DNA of 64,000 nucleotides from JACVRN01 sp963715565 (GTDB lineage: Bacteria; Acidobacteriota; Blastocatellia; Pyrinomonadales; Pyrinomonadaceae). Positions 8,659 through 18,183 of this stretch are shown piece by piece. Location: NCBI GenBank assembly GCA_963715565.1, contig OY970256.1, positions 5,518,001 to 5,582,000 on the forward strand, written 5' to 3'. A program made the position numbers and the translations under genes. Position 1 is the first letter of the stretch. Every line of letters begins with the position of its first letter. The notes beneath the pieces were generated by a model that worked only from the letters and a program-made list of their open reading frames with translations, did no database searches and was not told the DNA's origin.

Positions 8659-9078
8659 CTATGAGAGATGGGCTGAGGCATTCTCCATCTGCTCAATCTG
8701 TTCATCTTTCTCGTCTATCTCGAAAAGCATCTCATCAATTCGCTCTTCTTTGTCACGAAGCTCTTTCTGTAGAGTCTTTCTCTCTTCCTCAAACCAATCC
8801 ACAAGTTTTTTGTGCTGCTTGAGCTTCGTGTACATCGTCGCTACAGCCAGTGCCCCCAAGACAAGCCAAGATAGCCACATCAGGTTGATGAACTCTCTGA
8901 AGTCTTCTGGCTTAACTGGCCCGATTTCTACATAGTCGTTAAAGAGCCTGCCTGAGCCTGTAAAAAACTCTATGGCTACAGGTGCAAGCAACCAGAACCA
9001 AAAAGTGATGATTGCTAGTGTCCAACGTCCCTCTTTAGGCTTGGGCTTTTTGAAGTTGGCAAGTTTCTTTGTTGTCAT
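8659..9078 (-). CDS. Small membrane protein with C-terminal coiled coil, unknown function
   Basis: This encodes 139 residues. A basic N-terminus (MTTKKLANFKKPKPK) precedes one membrane helix at about 19-37 and a second at about 66-84 (NLMWLSWLVLGALAVATMY). A long charged coiled coil of about 50 residues follows (EERKTLQKELRDKEERIDEML). No known domain is recognised. It is isolated on the element between the helicase and the XRE gene, facing leftwards. Two helices plus a cytoplasmic coiled coil could suit a membrane sensor or effector, but this is only a topology argument. The clear coiled-coil heptads make a chance frame unlikely. Confidence 0.6.
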   Translation of the reverse strand: MTTKKLANFKKPKPKEGRWTLAIITFWFWLLAPVAIEFFTGSGRLFNDYVEIGPVKPEDFREFINLMWLSWLVLGALAVATMYTKLKQHKKLVDWFEEERKTLQKELRDKEERIDEMLFEIDEKDEQIEQMENASAHLS

Positions 9079-9237
9079 AGCTACAAAAGCTGCCCTCTGT
9101 TATTCTGTGGCTCTGCTACTTTGACAATGAGTCGAAGCAATTAAATGCGTGAAGCGGTATTGAATCTGTAAACGATGAGAACCGCTGAGAGGCACAAAGT
9201 GAATGTGCTTCCGGCGATTGCTTGTCATAGGCAGATT

Positions 9238-9257
9238 CTATTCCAAAATTGGAATAG
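9238..9257. promoter_or_regulatory. 20-bp palindromic operator upstream of the XRE gene
   Basis: Arms CTATTCCAA/TTGGAATAG are perfect 9-bp inverted repeats separated by AA. The site lies 51 bp before the XRE-family start and fits autoregulation by that protein. Confidence 0.6.
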
Positions 9258-9308
9258 CAACAAGACAAATCTAGACCTGCTTAACTCATCAGGAGGTAAC
9301 GAAACCTG

Positions 9309-9635
9309 ATGGGTAGAGCGGCACGCCTCAAACCAGAGCGCCTTCCTGAAAAACTCCTTCAGATACGCAGAGCACTTGGCATTTCACAAACGCAGATGGT
9401 CCGCCATCTCGATCTGGAAGATGTCATCTATCACAGCAATCTGTCGGGCTATGAGGTTGGTGAACGTGAGCCGCCGCTGCCAATTCTGCTCCGCTACGCT
9501 AAAGCTGCGAATGTCTGGCTAGATGTTCTAGTGGATGACGATCTCGACCTGCCAGAGCGATTGCCAAGTCCAGTTAAGCATGAGGGCATTAGACGGAAAT
9601 CAAGGGCTGTAAGAACGAGATCAAAGAGACGATAG
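9309..9635 (+). CDS. XRE/Cro-CI family DNA-binding protein
   Basis: This encodes 108 residues with a strong ribosome site (AGGAGGT, 11 nt before ATG). An HTH_3 fold spans about 15-75 (LLQIRRALGISQTQMVRHL, then NLSGYEVGEREPPLPILLRYAKAANV). The C-terminal tail is very basic (RRKSRAVRTRSKRR). It is preceded by a 20-bp palindrome and is convergent with the OLD nuclease gene, 10 bp apart. It is probably a repressor of its own promoter or of element genes. Confidence 0.82.
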   Translation: MGRAARLKPERLPEKLLQIRRALGISQTQMVRHLDLEDVIYHSNLSGYEVGEREPPLPILLRYAKAANVWLDVLVDDDLDLPERLPSPVKHEGIRRKSRAVRTRSKRR

Positions 9636-9645
9636 CTCAAGCGCT

Positions 9646-11349
9646 TCAATTCGCCGTCATGCGATTCCAATTACGAATAACACGACACGCTTCTGTGATT
9701 CGATATTCTAGATCAAGAATGACTTTCAAATCATCTTTCGCTATGTGCGTAATAATCTGCTCAGCAAATAGAACTTTGTTTCTCAAGAACTTCTTGCCTG
9801 CGTTTGTTTCGATGTTTTCGAGATAATTAGAGAATTCTTGATACTGCTTTAATGGGTTTTTGAAAGTCGTCTCGTATAGTGAGGCGAGAGCCTGTGTTGG
9901 AATATAATTCTCAATCTCTTTACCAGCAGTAAGCCATGCCATTCCACCAAAGTTCCTTATCTCATCCAAGATACGTTGTTTAGTGGAGTTGATTGTGTCA
10001 CCGCTGTTTTTCTTATCGCTGTCAACCAATAGGATAGCGTTTCTGTTAACTCGCAATATTTTCACTACTTCTTCAGCATCCACATCAGGATCGCTTGCTG
10101 ATAGATGAGCCAGTAATCTACCCCCGTAGAAAACACATTGATAATGCGCTCCCTCTTTAAGCTGCCCATTTGACCAGAGATCAATCCAATGATTGAAGTA
10201 TAATCTATCTGATGGACCTTCAAGCCAAACTATCCCGTTTGCCTGTAGAAGATCGCTCGCTCTAATGTCAAGATCATCAAGTATTCCTCTGTTCTCTACA
10301 TAAGTTGTTACCCGTTTGACAGAGGCACAGGTCATGTCATGTGTGACGTGCAGGATTTGGGCCTTCTCATCGTTCGCAAAAAGGTCAATTGCTACACTGG
10401 AATGGGTTGTTAAGAAGAATCGGCTACCCTTCTCAACAGCTACCTTTCGCAGGTATAGCAGGAGACGACGTTGTAGCGCAGGATGGAGATTATTTTCTAG
10501 TTCCTCAAAACCGAATAGATACTTAGACAATGGCTTCTTTTCTATGTGAGGGATTAGATGTAAGAATACAAGAACCAGCAGTATTGTTTTCAACCCACTG
10601 CCAGTATGTGATAACGGTACTCGCCCTTTTTCTCGCTCCTCGAAGTACAACTCCCAATGCCCTATTCCAAGTTGCTGGACAAGAATCCTTGAGATATGTC
10701 CATCAGGCTCAAAGATCGAATTCAATTCGTTAAGCAAGGTGTCTTCAATTAGCGAGCTTGGAAGTGCGGCTTTATTAAGATAGTTTCCAATTGCGTTAGT
10801 CACGCCTCTCCCATTCGATTGAATTGCCAACTCACCTGTGTCTGGCTCTGGTGTGATGTCTCTATCTGCAAGTAAACGCTTAAACTCAAATTCAGAAAAG
10901 GGATTGCCTTTAACCTTCGCTAAATTACGTTTTTGGCCTTCTAAGCCGTCATAATCGAAAGGAGGGTCAACGGCGACGAATTCAAAACCGCTAGGCGTTA
11001 GTTCCCAATCAATTTTCTTCCCTATCCAATGTTTGCCATAGTCCCAATGCTTATAAGGAATTGGGCCTCCAGAAACGTTGGCTTCAAAGACGCGGGCTAG
11101 TTCCTTTTCCGTAAGAAGACTCGAAAGCAGAATCTTTGGAGGCTGCCCATGATGTCCTAACTGACTTATATCCTTTGGCACAGTTGCATAATCAATTAAA
11201 TCAAGTAGTGTTGATTTTCCTGAATTGTTTCTCCCAATTATAAGATTAATTGGGAGAATGCAATCGTAGCCGTACTCATCGTTGCCAAAGCACTTGTAGT
11301 TACGAATCTTTAGAGTGACATTATCTATACTCAACGTCGTAATCTCCAT
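9646..11349 (-). CDS. OLD-family nuclease: ABC-type ATPase with TOPRIM domain
   Basis: This encodes 567 residues. Walker A is GRNNSGKST at about 39-47. An SMC/ABC-like signature (SHTGSGLKTILLV) and Walker B (FGFEELENNLHP) follow, with the family Ser/His loop FFLTTHSSVAID. A TOPRIM nuclease domain follows at about 370-500: the acidic Glu is in VWLEGPSDRLYF and the DxD-like pair is in ILLVDSDKKNSG. OLD proteins are ATP-regulated nucleases used in phage exclusion (P2 Old) and in Gabija. It is the last gene of the hsd operon, 37 bp after the metallopeptidase gene. No UvrD-like helicase is adjacent, so Gabija is not indicated. Confidence 0.88.
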   Translation of the reverse strand: MEITTLSIDNVTLKIRNYKCFGNDEYGYDCILPINLIIGRNNSGKSTLLDLIDYATVPKDISQLGHHGQPPKILLSSLLTEKELARVFEANVSGGPIPYKHWDYGKHWIGKKIDWELTPSGFEFVAVDPPFDYDGLEGQKRNLAKVKGNPFSEFEFKRLLADRDITPEPDTGELAIQSNGRGVTNAIGNYLNKAALPSSLIEDTLLNELNSIFEPDGHISRILVQQLGIGHWELYFEEREKGRVPLSHTGSGLKTILLVLVFLHLIPHIEKKPLSKYLFGFEELENNLHPALQRRLLLYLRKVAVEKGSRFFLTTHSSVAIDLFANDEKAQILHVTHDMTCASVKRVTTYVENRGILDDLDIRASDLLQANGIVWLEGPSDRLYFNHWIDLWSNGQLKEGAHYQCVFYGGRLLAHLSASDPDVDAEEVVKILRVNRNAILLVDSDKKNSGDTINSTKQRILDEIRNFGGMAWLTAGKEIENYIPTQALASLYETTFKNPLKQYQEFSNYLENIETNAGKKFLRNKVLFAEQIITHIAKDDLKVILDLEYRITEACRVIRNWNRMTAN

Positions 11350-11386
11350 CCGCTCAAACCGCTACTCATCTGAGTTAAATGGTTCT

Positions 11387-11728
11387 TTACCGTCTTTGTC
11401 GTAGTTGTGATTCGCGCTCTTTCCAATCAGGCAGGTAAGCACGCATAAAGCTTTTGAAGACTTTGCCATGATTGGGCGCAATGAGGTGGACGAGTTCATG
11501 CACGATGACAAATTCCCCAAGACTCTTTGGAAGAGCCAGAAGATTACTGTCGAGGGTAAGGCGTCCTGCGGTTGAGACAGATGCCCACTTGCTCTTCATC
11601 TCGCGTAAGTGAATTTGTGGTGCTTTCACGCCGATCTTCGTTGCCCAATGACGAGCAGCCCATCGTAGCTCGTCGGCGTCTTGCCACTTCGTACCGTTTA
11701 CAGAGCCTCGTGCAGTTTTGGCGCTCAT
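11387..11728 (-). CDS. YgjP-like zinc metallopeptidase embedded in the hsd operon
   Basis: This encodes 113 residues with the zinc motif VHELVHLIAPNHGKVF: HExxH supplies two His ligands, and NHGKVF supplies the third, as in the YgjP/WLM (DUF45, M48-like) group. The protein is about half the usual YgjP length and lacks the N-terminal beta domain. Its start overlaps the hsdR stop by four bases (ATGA), so translation is coupled. Genes of this type recur next to type I R-M genes, but their role there is not established as far as I know. Confidence 0.85.
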   Translation of the reverse strand: MSAKTARGSVNGTKWQDADELRWAARHWATKIGVKAPQIHLREMKSKWASVSTAGRLTLDSNLLALPKSLGEFVIVHELVHLIAPNHGKVFKSFMRAYLPDWKERESQLRQRR

Positions 11729-14595
11729 ACTCTCCGCAACCTCAAAAGCGCATTGGCAGTTTCTATCATTCGACCAGCGCCGACCAGCGGGCGCAGAATC
11801 TTGTATAGTTCAACGCGCAGCTTACTCTTCTCCTGCTCATTCCATTGGTAGTCTGGAAGCTGGTTGAATAGGGAATTGATTTCAACGACCTGTTCTACTG
11901 TGATGCTGCCTGCCGTTGGCTTGAGAGTGGCATAGATGGCGAAGCTGTTTTCATCAATGTTCATTCGCTGGCGTTCGGCCTGAGCCTCTACAACTTCCTG
12001 CGCCAGCTTCTCGAACTCAAGAAGCGCCTGCTGTGTGTCCAGTTGCCGTTCTTCATAGGCCAGAGCCAATGCCTCTGCTCGCTCTCCAATAGAGAGGAGG
12101 AAAGGCTTCGCTCCTCCTTCTGTATCTACTGTGACGGCGAGAATCTTGCGAAGATTCAAGACCTTCGTCGTATCAGATGAATCGCTCTCCTTTAATGCGG
12201 CCAGTTCTTGCGGGCCAAGACTGTGAATCTCGTTTGGCAGTTCGAGGTCGCTGCTCGTTGTGTGTTGCCGCAACAGCTCCTGCGTCTTTGCAGTCAGTTC
12301 TTTGTCTATATACACGCGATCTGAGTAGGCATTGCGAATCAGCGCATAAAGCTCTGTTAGCCGCTCATAATCGCTCATAAAGGGGCGCAGAAAGGCATCC
12401 GGCGAAAGAATATCGTAGAGGCTCTGAAGCTGTTTGAAGAACCGGAATAAGTCTTCACGCTTCCGTTTATCCTCAAAGTATTGGATTGCTCGCTCCTTCG
12501 CCTTGTCATCCCACCCTCTGGCGAGCGGCAGATATTCAGGCGCAGTCTCCCGTAGCAGCGTCTCAAACAGTCCCTTCAGAACATCAATGTTCTGGATGAC
12601 TGAAGTCACCACGTCGGAGTCGAAAGCTAGTGCGTTCTCAAGCTTCTCGAAGATGCCAACGAAGTCCAGTACGAAGCCGTAAGGCTTCACCTGCCCGCTT
12701 TCGTCCTCATACGGGCGATTGACGCGCGCAATGGCTTGCAAGAGCACGTGGTCGCGCATAGGTTTGTCCAGATAGAGGCAGTAGAGAATTGGCGCGTCGA
12801 ATCCGGTGAGAAGCTTTTCTGTGACAATCAGAATCTTTGGCATTCCTTCCTTCTGCGTGAAGGCTTTGCGGACCTGCTTCTCTTCATCTGGATTTAGGTA
12901 GAACTCTTTGAGGAGTTCAGTATCGTTGTGTGCTGGCGAATAAACTACGCGCGAGTATTCGGGCGGCAGGTACTTGTCCAGTGCCTTCTTGTAAAGAGCA
13001 CACGCCTCACGATCAACAGCAACGAGGAAGGCTTTGAAGCCCATAGGCTCGACAGTCTCTTTGTAGTGCTTGGCTACCTGAGCAGCAATCTTGTCCACAC
13101 GATTGGCGGACTTCATCATCTCTTTGAGTTCCACCGCTCTGTTGAGGATGTTGTTCAGTTCCTCTACGTCACTGATGCCTTCCGCCTCTGCCAGATTCAA
13201 GAACTCCCGTTCAAGTGTTTCTCTGTCAACCAGTAGCTCTGATGGCGCAAGAGCATAGTTTAACTGAACAGTAGTGCCATCTATGATTGATTCAGCGATG
13301 GAATACTTATCCAGATAGCCTTGCTCGTCATCCTGCCCAAAGACTTTGAATGTGCCTTTGCCTTTTGAGAGGTTATCTATCGGCGTGCCTGTGAAGCCGA
13401 TGTATGTGGCATTGGGAAGAGCCGCCATCAGGTAGTTGCCAAGATCGCCTCCGGTGGTCCTGTGCGCCTCATCTACGAGGATGATGATGCTCTCCCGCTT
13501 GTTGATGTCGGCGGGTATATCATCGAACTTGTGAATCATTGAGACGACCAGCCCTCTGTAGTCGGAAGAGAGGATACGTTGCAAATCGCTCTTGCTCTGT
13601 GCCACTTCGACGCTGGTGATGCCGTAGCTAGAGATGTTCTTGAAAAGCTGCGCTTCCAGTTCGTTCCTATCCACGAGCATGAGCACAGTGGGCTTCTCCG
13701 CGCCTTGGGCTTCTCGAAGGAGCTTCGAGGCAATGATTATCATGGTCAGCGTCTTACCGCTGCCCTGCGTATGCCATACAAGCCCTCGCCGTTTAGTCGG
13801 CTCATAGACCCTCTGAATGACTTTCTCGACGGCGCGTGTCTGGTGCTGCCGTAGGATAAGCTTCGATAGCTCGTCATCTTTGCTGAGGAAGATGATGTAA
13901 TCACGCAGCACGCGCAGGAAACGCTCTTTATCAAAAAAGGCTTTGACCTTTTGCTCATAGTCGCCCTCCTGCTCCTCTTTCCAGTTAAAGAGATTCTTGC
14001 GACTGGTGTTCCATGTCACGCCGTAGAAGAAGTCCAGTAGCTGCGTGACTTCAAACACCTGTGGAGCAATGAGCATCTCTGGCGTTTCACGATGGTAGCG
14101 GCGGAACTGCTCAACGCCTATCGCTACAGCATCCCGCTTCGTAGCAGCTTTTGTTTCTGCGATAGCAACGGGGAAGCCATTGATGAGGAAAACGACATCA
14201 GCGCGATTGGAGAAGACTACTCCTTTGTGCTTCCACTCGTCTGTGACGTGAAAGACGTTGTTCTCAGGATTCTCGAAGTCTATAAGCCGGACGTTTCGTT
14301 CACGATTCTCTTGCGGCACGAAGACGGACTGTTCACCGCGTAGCCATTGGAGAGCATCACGATTGCCTTCAATAGTTGGTTTGAGCAGTCTGAGCCGACG
14401 AATAACCTCTGTGGCACGTACTTCATCAAATATGTTGGGGTTCAGGCGTTGTAGTTGTTCTTGAAGGATTTGCGTGAAGAAGAGTCCAGTATTGCCTGAA
14501 CGTAGTCGCAGAGCTTCTTCTGGCGTAGCGTATTGCCAACCAATCTGCTCCGCATATTTGAGCATTGGATTCTGAACCGCAGAGCGTTCACTCAT
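11725..14595 (-). CDS. hsdR: Type I restriction enzyme R subunit (translocase/endonuclease)
   Basis: This encodes 956 residues. The N-terminal PD-(D/E)xK nuclease shows Asp133 (RADVVF) and Glu147-x-Lys149 (AIAETK). SF2 motor motifs follow: Walker A HTQGSGKT (about 276-282), DEAH in ILVDEAHRT (375-378), GFTGTPI, and the second RecA domain with QAIARVNRPY. The C-terminal helical part binds the methylase. It cleaves unmethylated foreign DNA after ATP-driven translocation, in complex with HsdM and HsdS. It overlaps hsdS and the metallopeptidase gene by four bases each. No disruption is seen. Confidence 0.95.
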   Translation of the reverse strand: MSERSAVQNPMLKYAEQIGWQYATPEEALRLRSGNTGLFFTQILQEQLQRLNPNIFDEVRATEVIRRLRLLKPTIEGNRDALQWLRGEQSVFVPQENRERNVRLIDFENPENNVFHVTDEWKHKGVVFSNRADVVFLINGFPVAIAETKAATKRDAVAIGVEQFRRYHRETPEMLIAPQVFEVTQLLDFFYGVTWNTSRKNLFNWKEEQEGDYEQKVKAFFDKERFLRVLRDYIIFLSKDDELSKLILRQHQTRAVEKVIQRVYEPTKRRGLVWHTQGSGKTLTMIIIASKLLREAQGAEKPTVLMLVDRNELEAQLFKNISSYGITSVEVAQSKSDLQRILSSDYRGLVVSMIHKFDDIPADINKRESIIILVDEAHRTTGGDLGNYLMAALPNATYIGFTGTPIDNLSKGKGTFKVFGQDDEQGYLDKYSIAESIIDGTTVQLNYALAPSELLVDRETLEREFLNLAEAEGISDVEELNNILNRAVELKEMMKSANRVDKIAAQVAKHYKETVEPMGFKAFLVAVDREACALYKKALDKYLPPEYSRVVYSPAHNDTELLKEFYLNPDEEKQVRKAFTQKEGMPKILIVTEKLLTGFDAPILYCLYLDKPMRDHVLLQAIARVNRPYEDESGQVKPYGFVLDFVGIFEKLENALAFDSDVVTSVIQNIDVLKGLFETLLRETAPEYLPLARGWDDKAKERAIQYFEDKRKREDLFRFFKQLQSLYDILSPDAFLRPFMSDYERLTELYALIRNAYSDRVYIDKELTAKTQELLRQHTTSSDLELPNEIHSLGPQELAALKESDSSDTTKVLNLRKILAVTVDTEGGAKPFLLSIGERAEALALAYEERQLDTQQALLEFEKLAQEVVEAQAERQRMNIDENSFAIYATLKPTAGSITVEQVVEINSLFNQLPDYQWNEQEKSKLRVELYKILRPLVGAGRMIETANALLRLRRV

Positions 14596-15881
14596 GACAT
14601 CGCCTCAACCTGAATAAAAGGCTTTGCCGACAGCTTTCCTGACATAAACCCGTCTAGCGCAGCCCTAAATAACTCTTCTAATAAAGCAATCTCTTGTTCG
14701 AGAGCTGCAATCTTATCGTTGCAAGATGTTATGATGTCTGAAATCTCCTTCTGCTGATCGAGCGGTGGTAACGGCACTACTCTTTTTTCAATCACCCCCT
14801 TACTTATGTTTGGGTCTTTGCGTGTTCCAATTGCATGACGCATCCAAATTGGCCTTGTGTGTATCAGATAATACAAAAGAAAGGAGGCATTGAATTTTTG
14901 GGGGTTTGGCTCGATGCAGCAAACTGCTTGATTGGTCGCTGCTGGAATACCAAGAATACCTGCTTTCCCTATAGTACCTGCGCCCCCGTACATTGCTACC
15001 ATAACGGTGTGTAGTTGCCTGATTCTCCCACGAATGCTGCTGAATCCTTCTTCGGTAATATGCTCTTCTGTTGCCGTTACAATACTATCGTTCAGGTCTA
15101 AAGTTTTGACCCAATTGATTTCGCCCCCGTAGAAATCTTTTCTAGCGCGTGAGGGCGTACTGCCACTTTGTATATTCGCAATTTCCTTAAGTTTAACTGT
15201 TTGCCAACTCACCGGCATATCGCCAATCTCAGTATACTTTCTTGTTTCACCGCGTGTGCCATGTGCGAAGAGATACTGCATCAATGCTGCTTTGCGTTCA
15301 CGTTCGAGACTTAGCTCCTGTTGTCTGGCTTCTTTTGCATCTTGTATAGCTTGAAGCGTATGGGAAATGGCTTTTTGCTCAGGAACCGGCGGGAGCACTA
15401 CTGGAAGACTCTGAAGAATTTTAGTATTGAGGTTGGGCATTATGCTGCCCACTGAGTTTTGGGCCAAGTATTTCTGACTACTTTCCGTTCCAATAAGAAA
15501 TGAGAGATAGTTGTTATCAACTCGTGGATTATTCAAGCGCACTAACAAACAACCTGTTCCACACAGCCAGCCTGAATACTCACTTGTAATATATGAATAA
15601 CGGCTAAAGTCTCCTCGTCTGCTAACAAGAATGTCACCTTCAACCATGTAGTGCTTTGAAAGCGTATCAGCCTTTTGCTTCGAGATATAAGGCAGGCTGT
15701 CCACAGCAATCGAGTTGAACCTCAGGTGCGTCGGATTAACGACTGCTATACCGGTTGCTATGTAATCAGATGCGTGAAGCTGACTTCCAAATGGGCCAGT
15801 TTGGACAACGCCGCGTCCATTACTACACAAGTCGCCTAATTCTACTCTTTGCCAACCAGATGGAAGAGGTATTTGAGTCAT
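14592..15881 (-). CDS. hsdS: Type I R-M specificity subunit
   Basis: This encodes 429 residues with two target-recognition domains: one after PLPSGWQRVELGDL, the other after DMPVSWQTVKLKEIANIQSG. Each is followed by a conserved helical spacer (PVVLPPVPEQKAISHTLQAI and VVPLPPLDQQKEISDIITSC). The two halves set a bipartite DNA recognition sequence for HsdM and HsdR. The target cannot be read from sequence alone. Four-base overlaps with hsdM and hsdR show one transcript. Confidence 0.94.
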   Translation of the reverse strand: MTQIPLPSGWQRVELGDLCSNGRGVVQTGPFGSQLHASDYIATGIAVVNPTHLRFNSIAVDSLPYISKQKADTLSKHYMVEGDILVSRRGDFSRYSYITSEYSGWLCGTGCLLVRLNNPRVDNNYLSFLIGTESSQKYLAQNSVGSIMPNLNTKILQSLPVVLPPVPEQKAISHTLQAIQDAKEARQQELSLERERKAALMQYLFAHGTRGETRKYTEIGDMPVSWQTVKLKEIANIQSGSTPSRARKDFYGGEINWVKTLDLNDSIVTATEEHITEEGFSSIRGRIRQLHTVMVAMYGGAGTIGKAGILGIPAATNQAVCCIEPNPQKFNASFLLYYLIHTRPIWMRHAIGTRKDPNISKGVIEKRVVPLPPLDQQKEISDIITSCNDKIAALEQEIALLEELFRAALDGFMSGKLSAKPFIQVEAMS

Positions 15882-17530
15882 AAGGAAAGCCCATTTTCAA
15901 GCTTCAGTCTATGCAAGATTGACGATAGTTCTAAATCAGCATGCTCCCTTTCTAAACGAGCGATAGCAAGGTCTTCTAGAATCGCGCTCAATGAACGGTG
16001 GGTAACTCTAGCTCCCACGTCAACGAACTGTGATGGACTTAAGTTGTAATCGGCCTCGCGCACATCATCCAATGAGATGACTTTGCTTAGTTTGTCTTTA
16101 GTCTCCCACTGCTTGTACACCTCAACAACGGCTTCAATGCCCTCATCCGTCAGCATATTCTTAGGCTTCTGTTTGACGAAGTAGGCAGAAGCATTCACAA
16201 GCAGAAGTTGATTCTTGCGTTCAGCAGGTTTGTTTCGATTCAAGAAAAGAATGATGCCCGCAGCGGTAGTGTTGTAGAAGAGATTATCAGGTAGAAGTGT
16301 GATGCTCTCAATAAAATCCTTCTCTACGAACGTCTTGCGTATCTCTTTCTCTTTGTTTGAAGACTTACTACCTGAACCTCTCGATACCGCACCCGTATCC
16401 AGTACGACTGCTGCTCTTCCATTGTCGTTAAGTGAAGCCAATACATGCTGCGCCCATCCCCAATCAGCCGACGACCTTGGCGGCGTCCCGTACTCGAAGC
16501 GATTGAAAGAGTCGTTCTCATAGAATGCTTCGTCGTAATTGTCCTGATTCCACATTGGATTCGCTACGACATAATCAAAACCCTTCAGTCCCGCGCCTTC
16601 TGTGGCAAAGCCGACATTACGGAATGTGTCGCCAATGGCAAAGTGACTGTCTGTGTAGTCATGCAGGAACATGTTCATCTTCGCCATAGCGAAGGTGACT
16701 GGATTCAATTCCTGCCCGTACAGCTTTGGCGCTTTGCTCTTCTGGTCTGGATGGTGTTGTTCAAAGACGAGCCGCGCCTTTATCAAAAGTCCGGCAGAGC
16801 CGCAGGTGGGGTCGTACACAGTGGTCTTAGGCGCAGGGTCTATGAGCTTCGCCATTAGGATACCTACTTCCTTTGGCGTGTAGAACTCACCAGCACTCTG
16901 ACCTTGCCCTTCAGCGAATTTCCGCAGCAGATACTCATAAGCCCTCCCCAAGATGTCTGGCTCTGTATTCTTCAGGCCCAATCTATGTCGGCTAATGACC
17001 TCTACTAGCTTATGTAATCGCTCCTCATCAATCGTGCGCTGCCCGCTCTGGCGCTCGTTGTAATCTTTGATGTCCAGTACGCCTTGCAAGTCGGGATTCA
17101 GACGTGCTACCTCTCGCATGGCATCAGTGACAAACTCCCCCAAACTACCATCCGCAGGATAATTTCGTATCGCCTCCCACCTATACTTGCGAGGGATGTA
17201 GAATCGCACAATTGGCTTGCGTCCGGTCTTCAGCGCATCAGCATGATCTGCTTCAATTACCTCATGCGCCGTCTCCGCATCTCCAAACTGTCTTACCTGT
17301 TCCGCAAACTCGTCATCGAAGACATCAGAAAGGCGCTTGTAGAAGACCAGCGGCAGGATAAAGTCTTTGAACTTTGGCGCGTCTGTTGCGCCTCTAATGG
17401 CACACGCTGCATCCCACAGCCAAGTTTCCAGTGCAGAAATGTCCAGATGCTCGTCAGTTGACGGTGAGAGCGGCAATGCCGTTTGTGCGTTGGAAGCTTT
17501 GGTGGTTGCTATCTTGTTGTTTCTAGTCAA
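15878..17530 (-). CDS. hsdM: Type I R-M DNA adenine methyltransferase subunit
   Basis: This encodes 550 residues. An N-terminal helical HsdM domain is followed by an N6-adenine methylase core with SAM motif I DPTCGSAGLL and catalytic motif IV ANPMWN. The usual form of motif IV is NPPF or NPPY; the NPMW variant occurs in a subset of HsdM proteins, so activity is still likely. It is the first gene of the operon and protects host sites by m6A methylation. A small HTH gene lies 268 bp upstream in the same direction. Confidence 0.95.
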   Translation of the reverse strand: MTRNNKIATTKASNAQTALPLSPSTDEHLDISALETWLWDAACAIRGATDAPKFKDFILPLVFYKRLSDVFDDEFAEQVRQFGDAETAHEVIEADHADALKTGRKPIVRFYIPRKYRWEAIRNYPADGSLGEFVTDAMREVARLNPDLQGVLDIKDYNERQSGQRTIDEERLHKLVEVISRHRLGLKNTEPDILGRAYEYLLRKFAEGQGQSAGEFYTPKEVGILMAKLIDPAPKTTVYDPTCGSAGLLIKARLVFEQHHPDQKSKAPKLYGQELNPVTFAMAKMNMFLHDYTDSHFAIGDTFRNVGFATEGAGLKGFDYVVANPMWNQDNYDEAFYENDSFNRFEYGTPPRSSADWGWAQHVLASLNDNGRAAVVLDTGAVSRGSGSKSSNKEKEIRKTFVEKDFIESITLLPDNLFYNTTAAGIILFLNRNKPAERKNQLLLVNASAYFVKQKPKNMLTDEGIEAVVEVYKQWETKDKLSKVISLDDVREADYNLSPSQFVDVGARVTHRSLSAILEDLAIARLEREHADLELSSILHRLKLENGLSL

Positions 17531-17797
17531 TGGCTACTCCTCTGAGTTGCATAGAGGCATCATAGCTCTAGCGCGAGCCTGATTGCAGTGAGGCAGCCTG
17601 AGAGCGAATCTGCCTGAAGATAAACACCCTATCACAGCGAAAAGAAGAGCGGCAAGACGAGGGAATGGTCAGCCACCACCCATACCCCATAGCTACAATC
17701 ATCCCCCCATGCCTGTTGATTGAGAGCGGCAACGGGTAGGGGGGCGGCGAGAAAAAGGGACTCCGGTCTGGATACCATCTGCCTTCAGCGGCCAGCG

Positions 17798-18010
17798 TTA
17801 TTCTTCGTCCGGCACATATCGCAGAAACTTGTTTGGCTGGCAGCGGAGCACACGACAGAGCTTGTCCAGTGTCACCACGCCAATCATATCGAACTCACCC
17901 TTCCATAGCCTTGCTGCCACTGTTGGCGAGATGTCCAGTGCCTTCTGTAGCTGATAGGCAGTTGTCATGCCTCTTTGTTGTGCTATCTCGCTGATGTGGA
18001 CTGTAATCAT
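17798..18010 (-). CDS. Small XRE-type helix-turn-helix protein upstream of hsdM
   Basis: Taking the ATG at 18010 gives 70 residues that are nearly all HTH: ISEIAQQRGMTTAYQLQKAL, then SPTVAARLWKGEFDMIGVVTLDKLCRVLRC. An earlier start at 18070 would add an unlikely 20-residue tail. It is codirectional with the hsd operon and the last gene before the right end of the element. It might act like a controller protein of an R-M system or as an element regulator; position is the only support. Confidence 0.72.
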   Translation of the reverse strand: MITVHISEIAQQRGMTTAYQLQKALDISPTVAARLWKGEFDMIGVVTLDKLCRVLRCQPNKFLRYVPDEE

Positions 18011-18157
18011 AAAGTGCAGGATAGAATGCCGGAAGGTATTACGCAAGTGCGTATGATTTTTCTTGACCAATTATGTTCTGTTGTCTAAGATTCAGATAGT
18101 AGCTCAACATGAACAGGACAGAGGGTGAAGCGGTAGATTGAAAAGGTGGATTGAAGC

Positions 18158-18183
18158 AAAAAGCCCGCGTTTACGGGCCTTTT
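18158..18183. terminator. Bidirectional terminator near the right end of the element
   Basis: GCCCG and CGGGC form a stem around CGTTTA, with A-runs before and T-runs after on either strand. It lies 16 bp inside the right direct repeat and would insulate the element from the chromosome. Confidence 0.65.

Noticed and set aside
9646..11349. Gabija defence system
   Set aside because: The OLD-type nuclease is present, but no UvrD-like helicase (GajB) is adjacent on either side; it belongs to the hsd operon instead.
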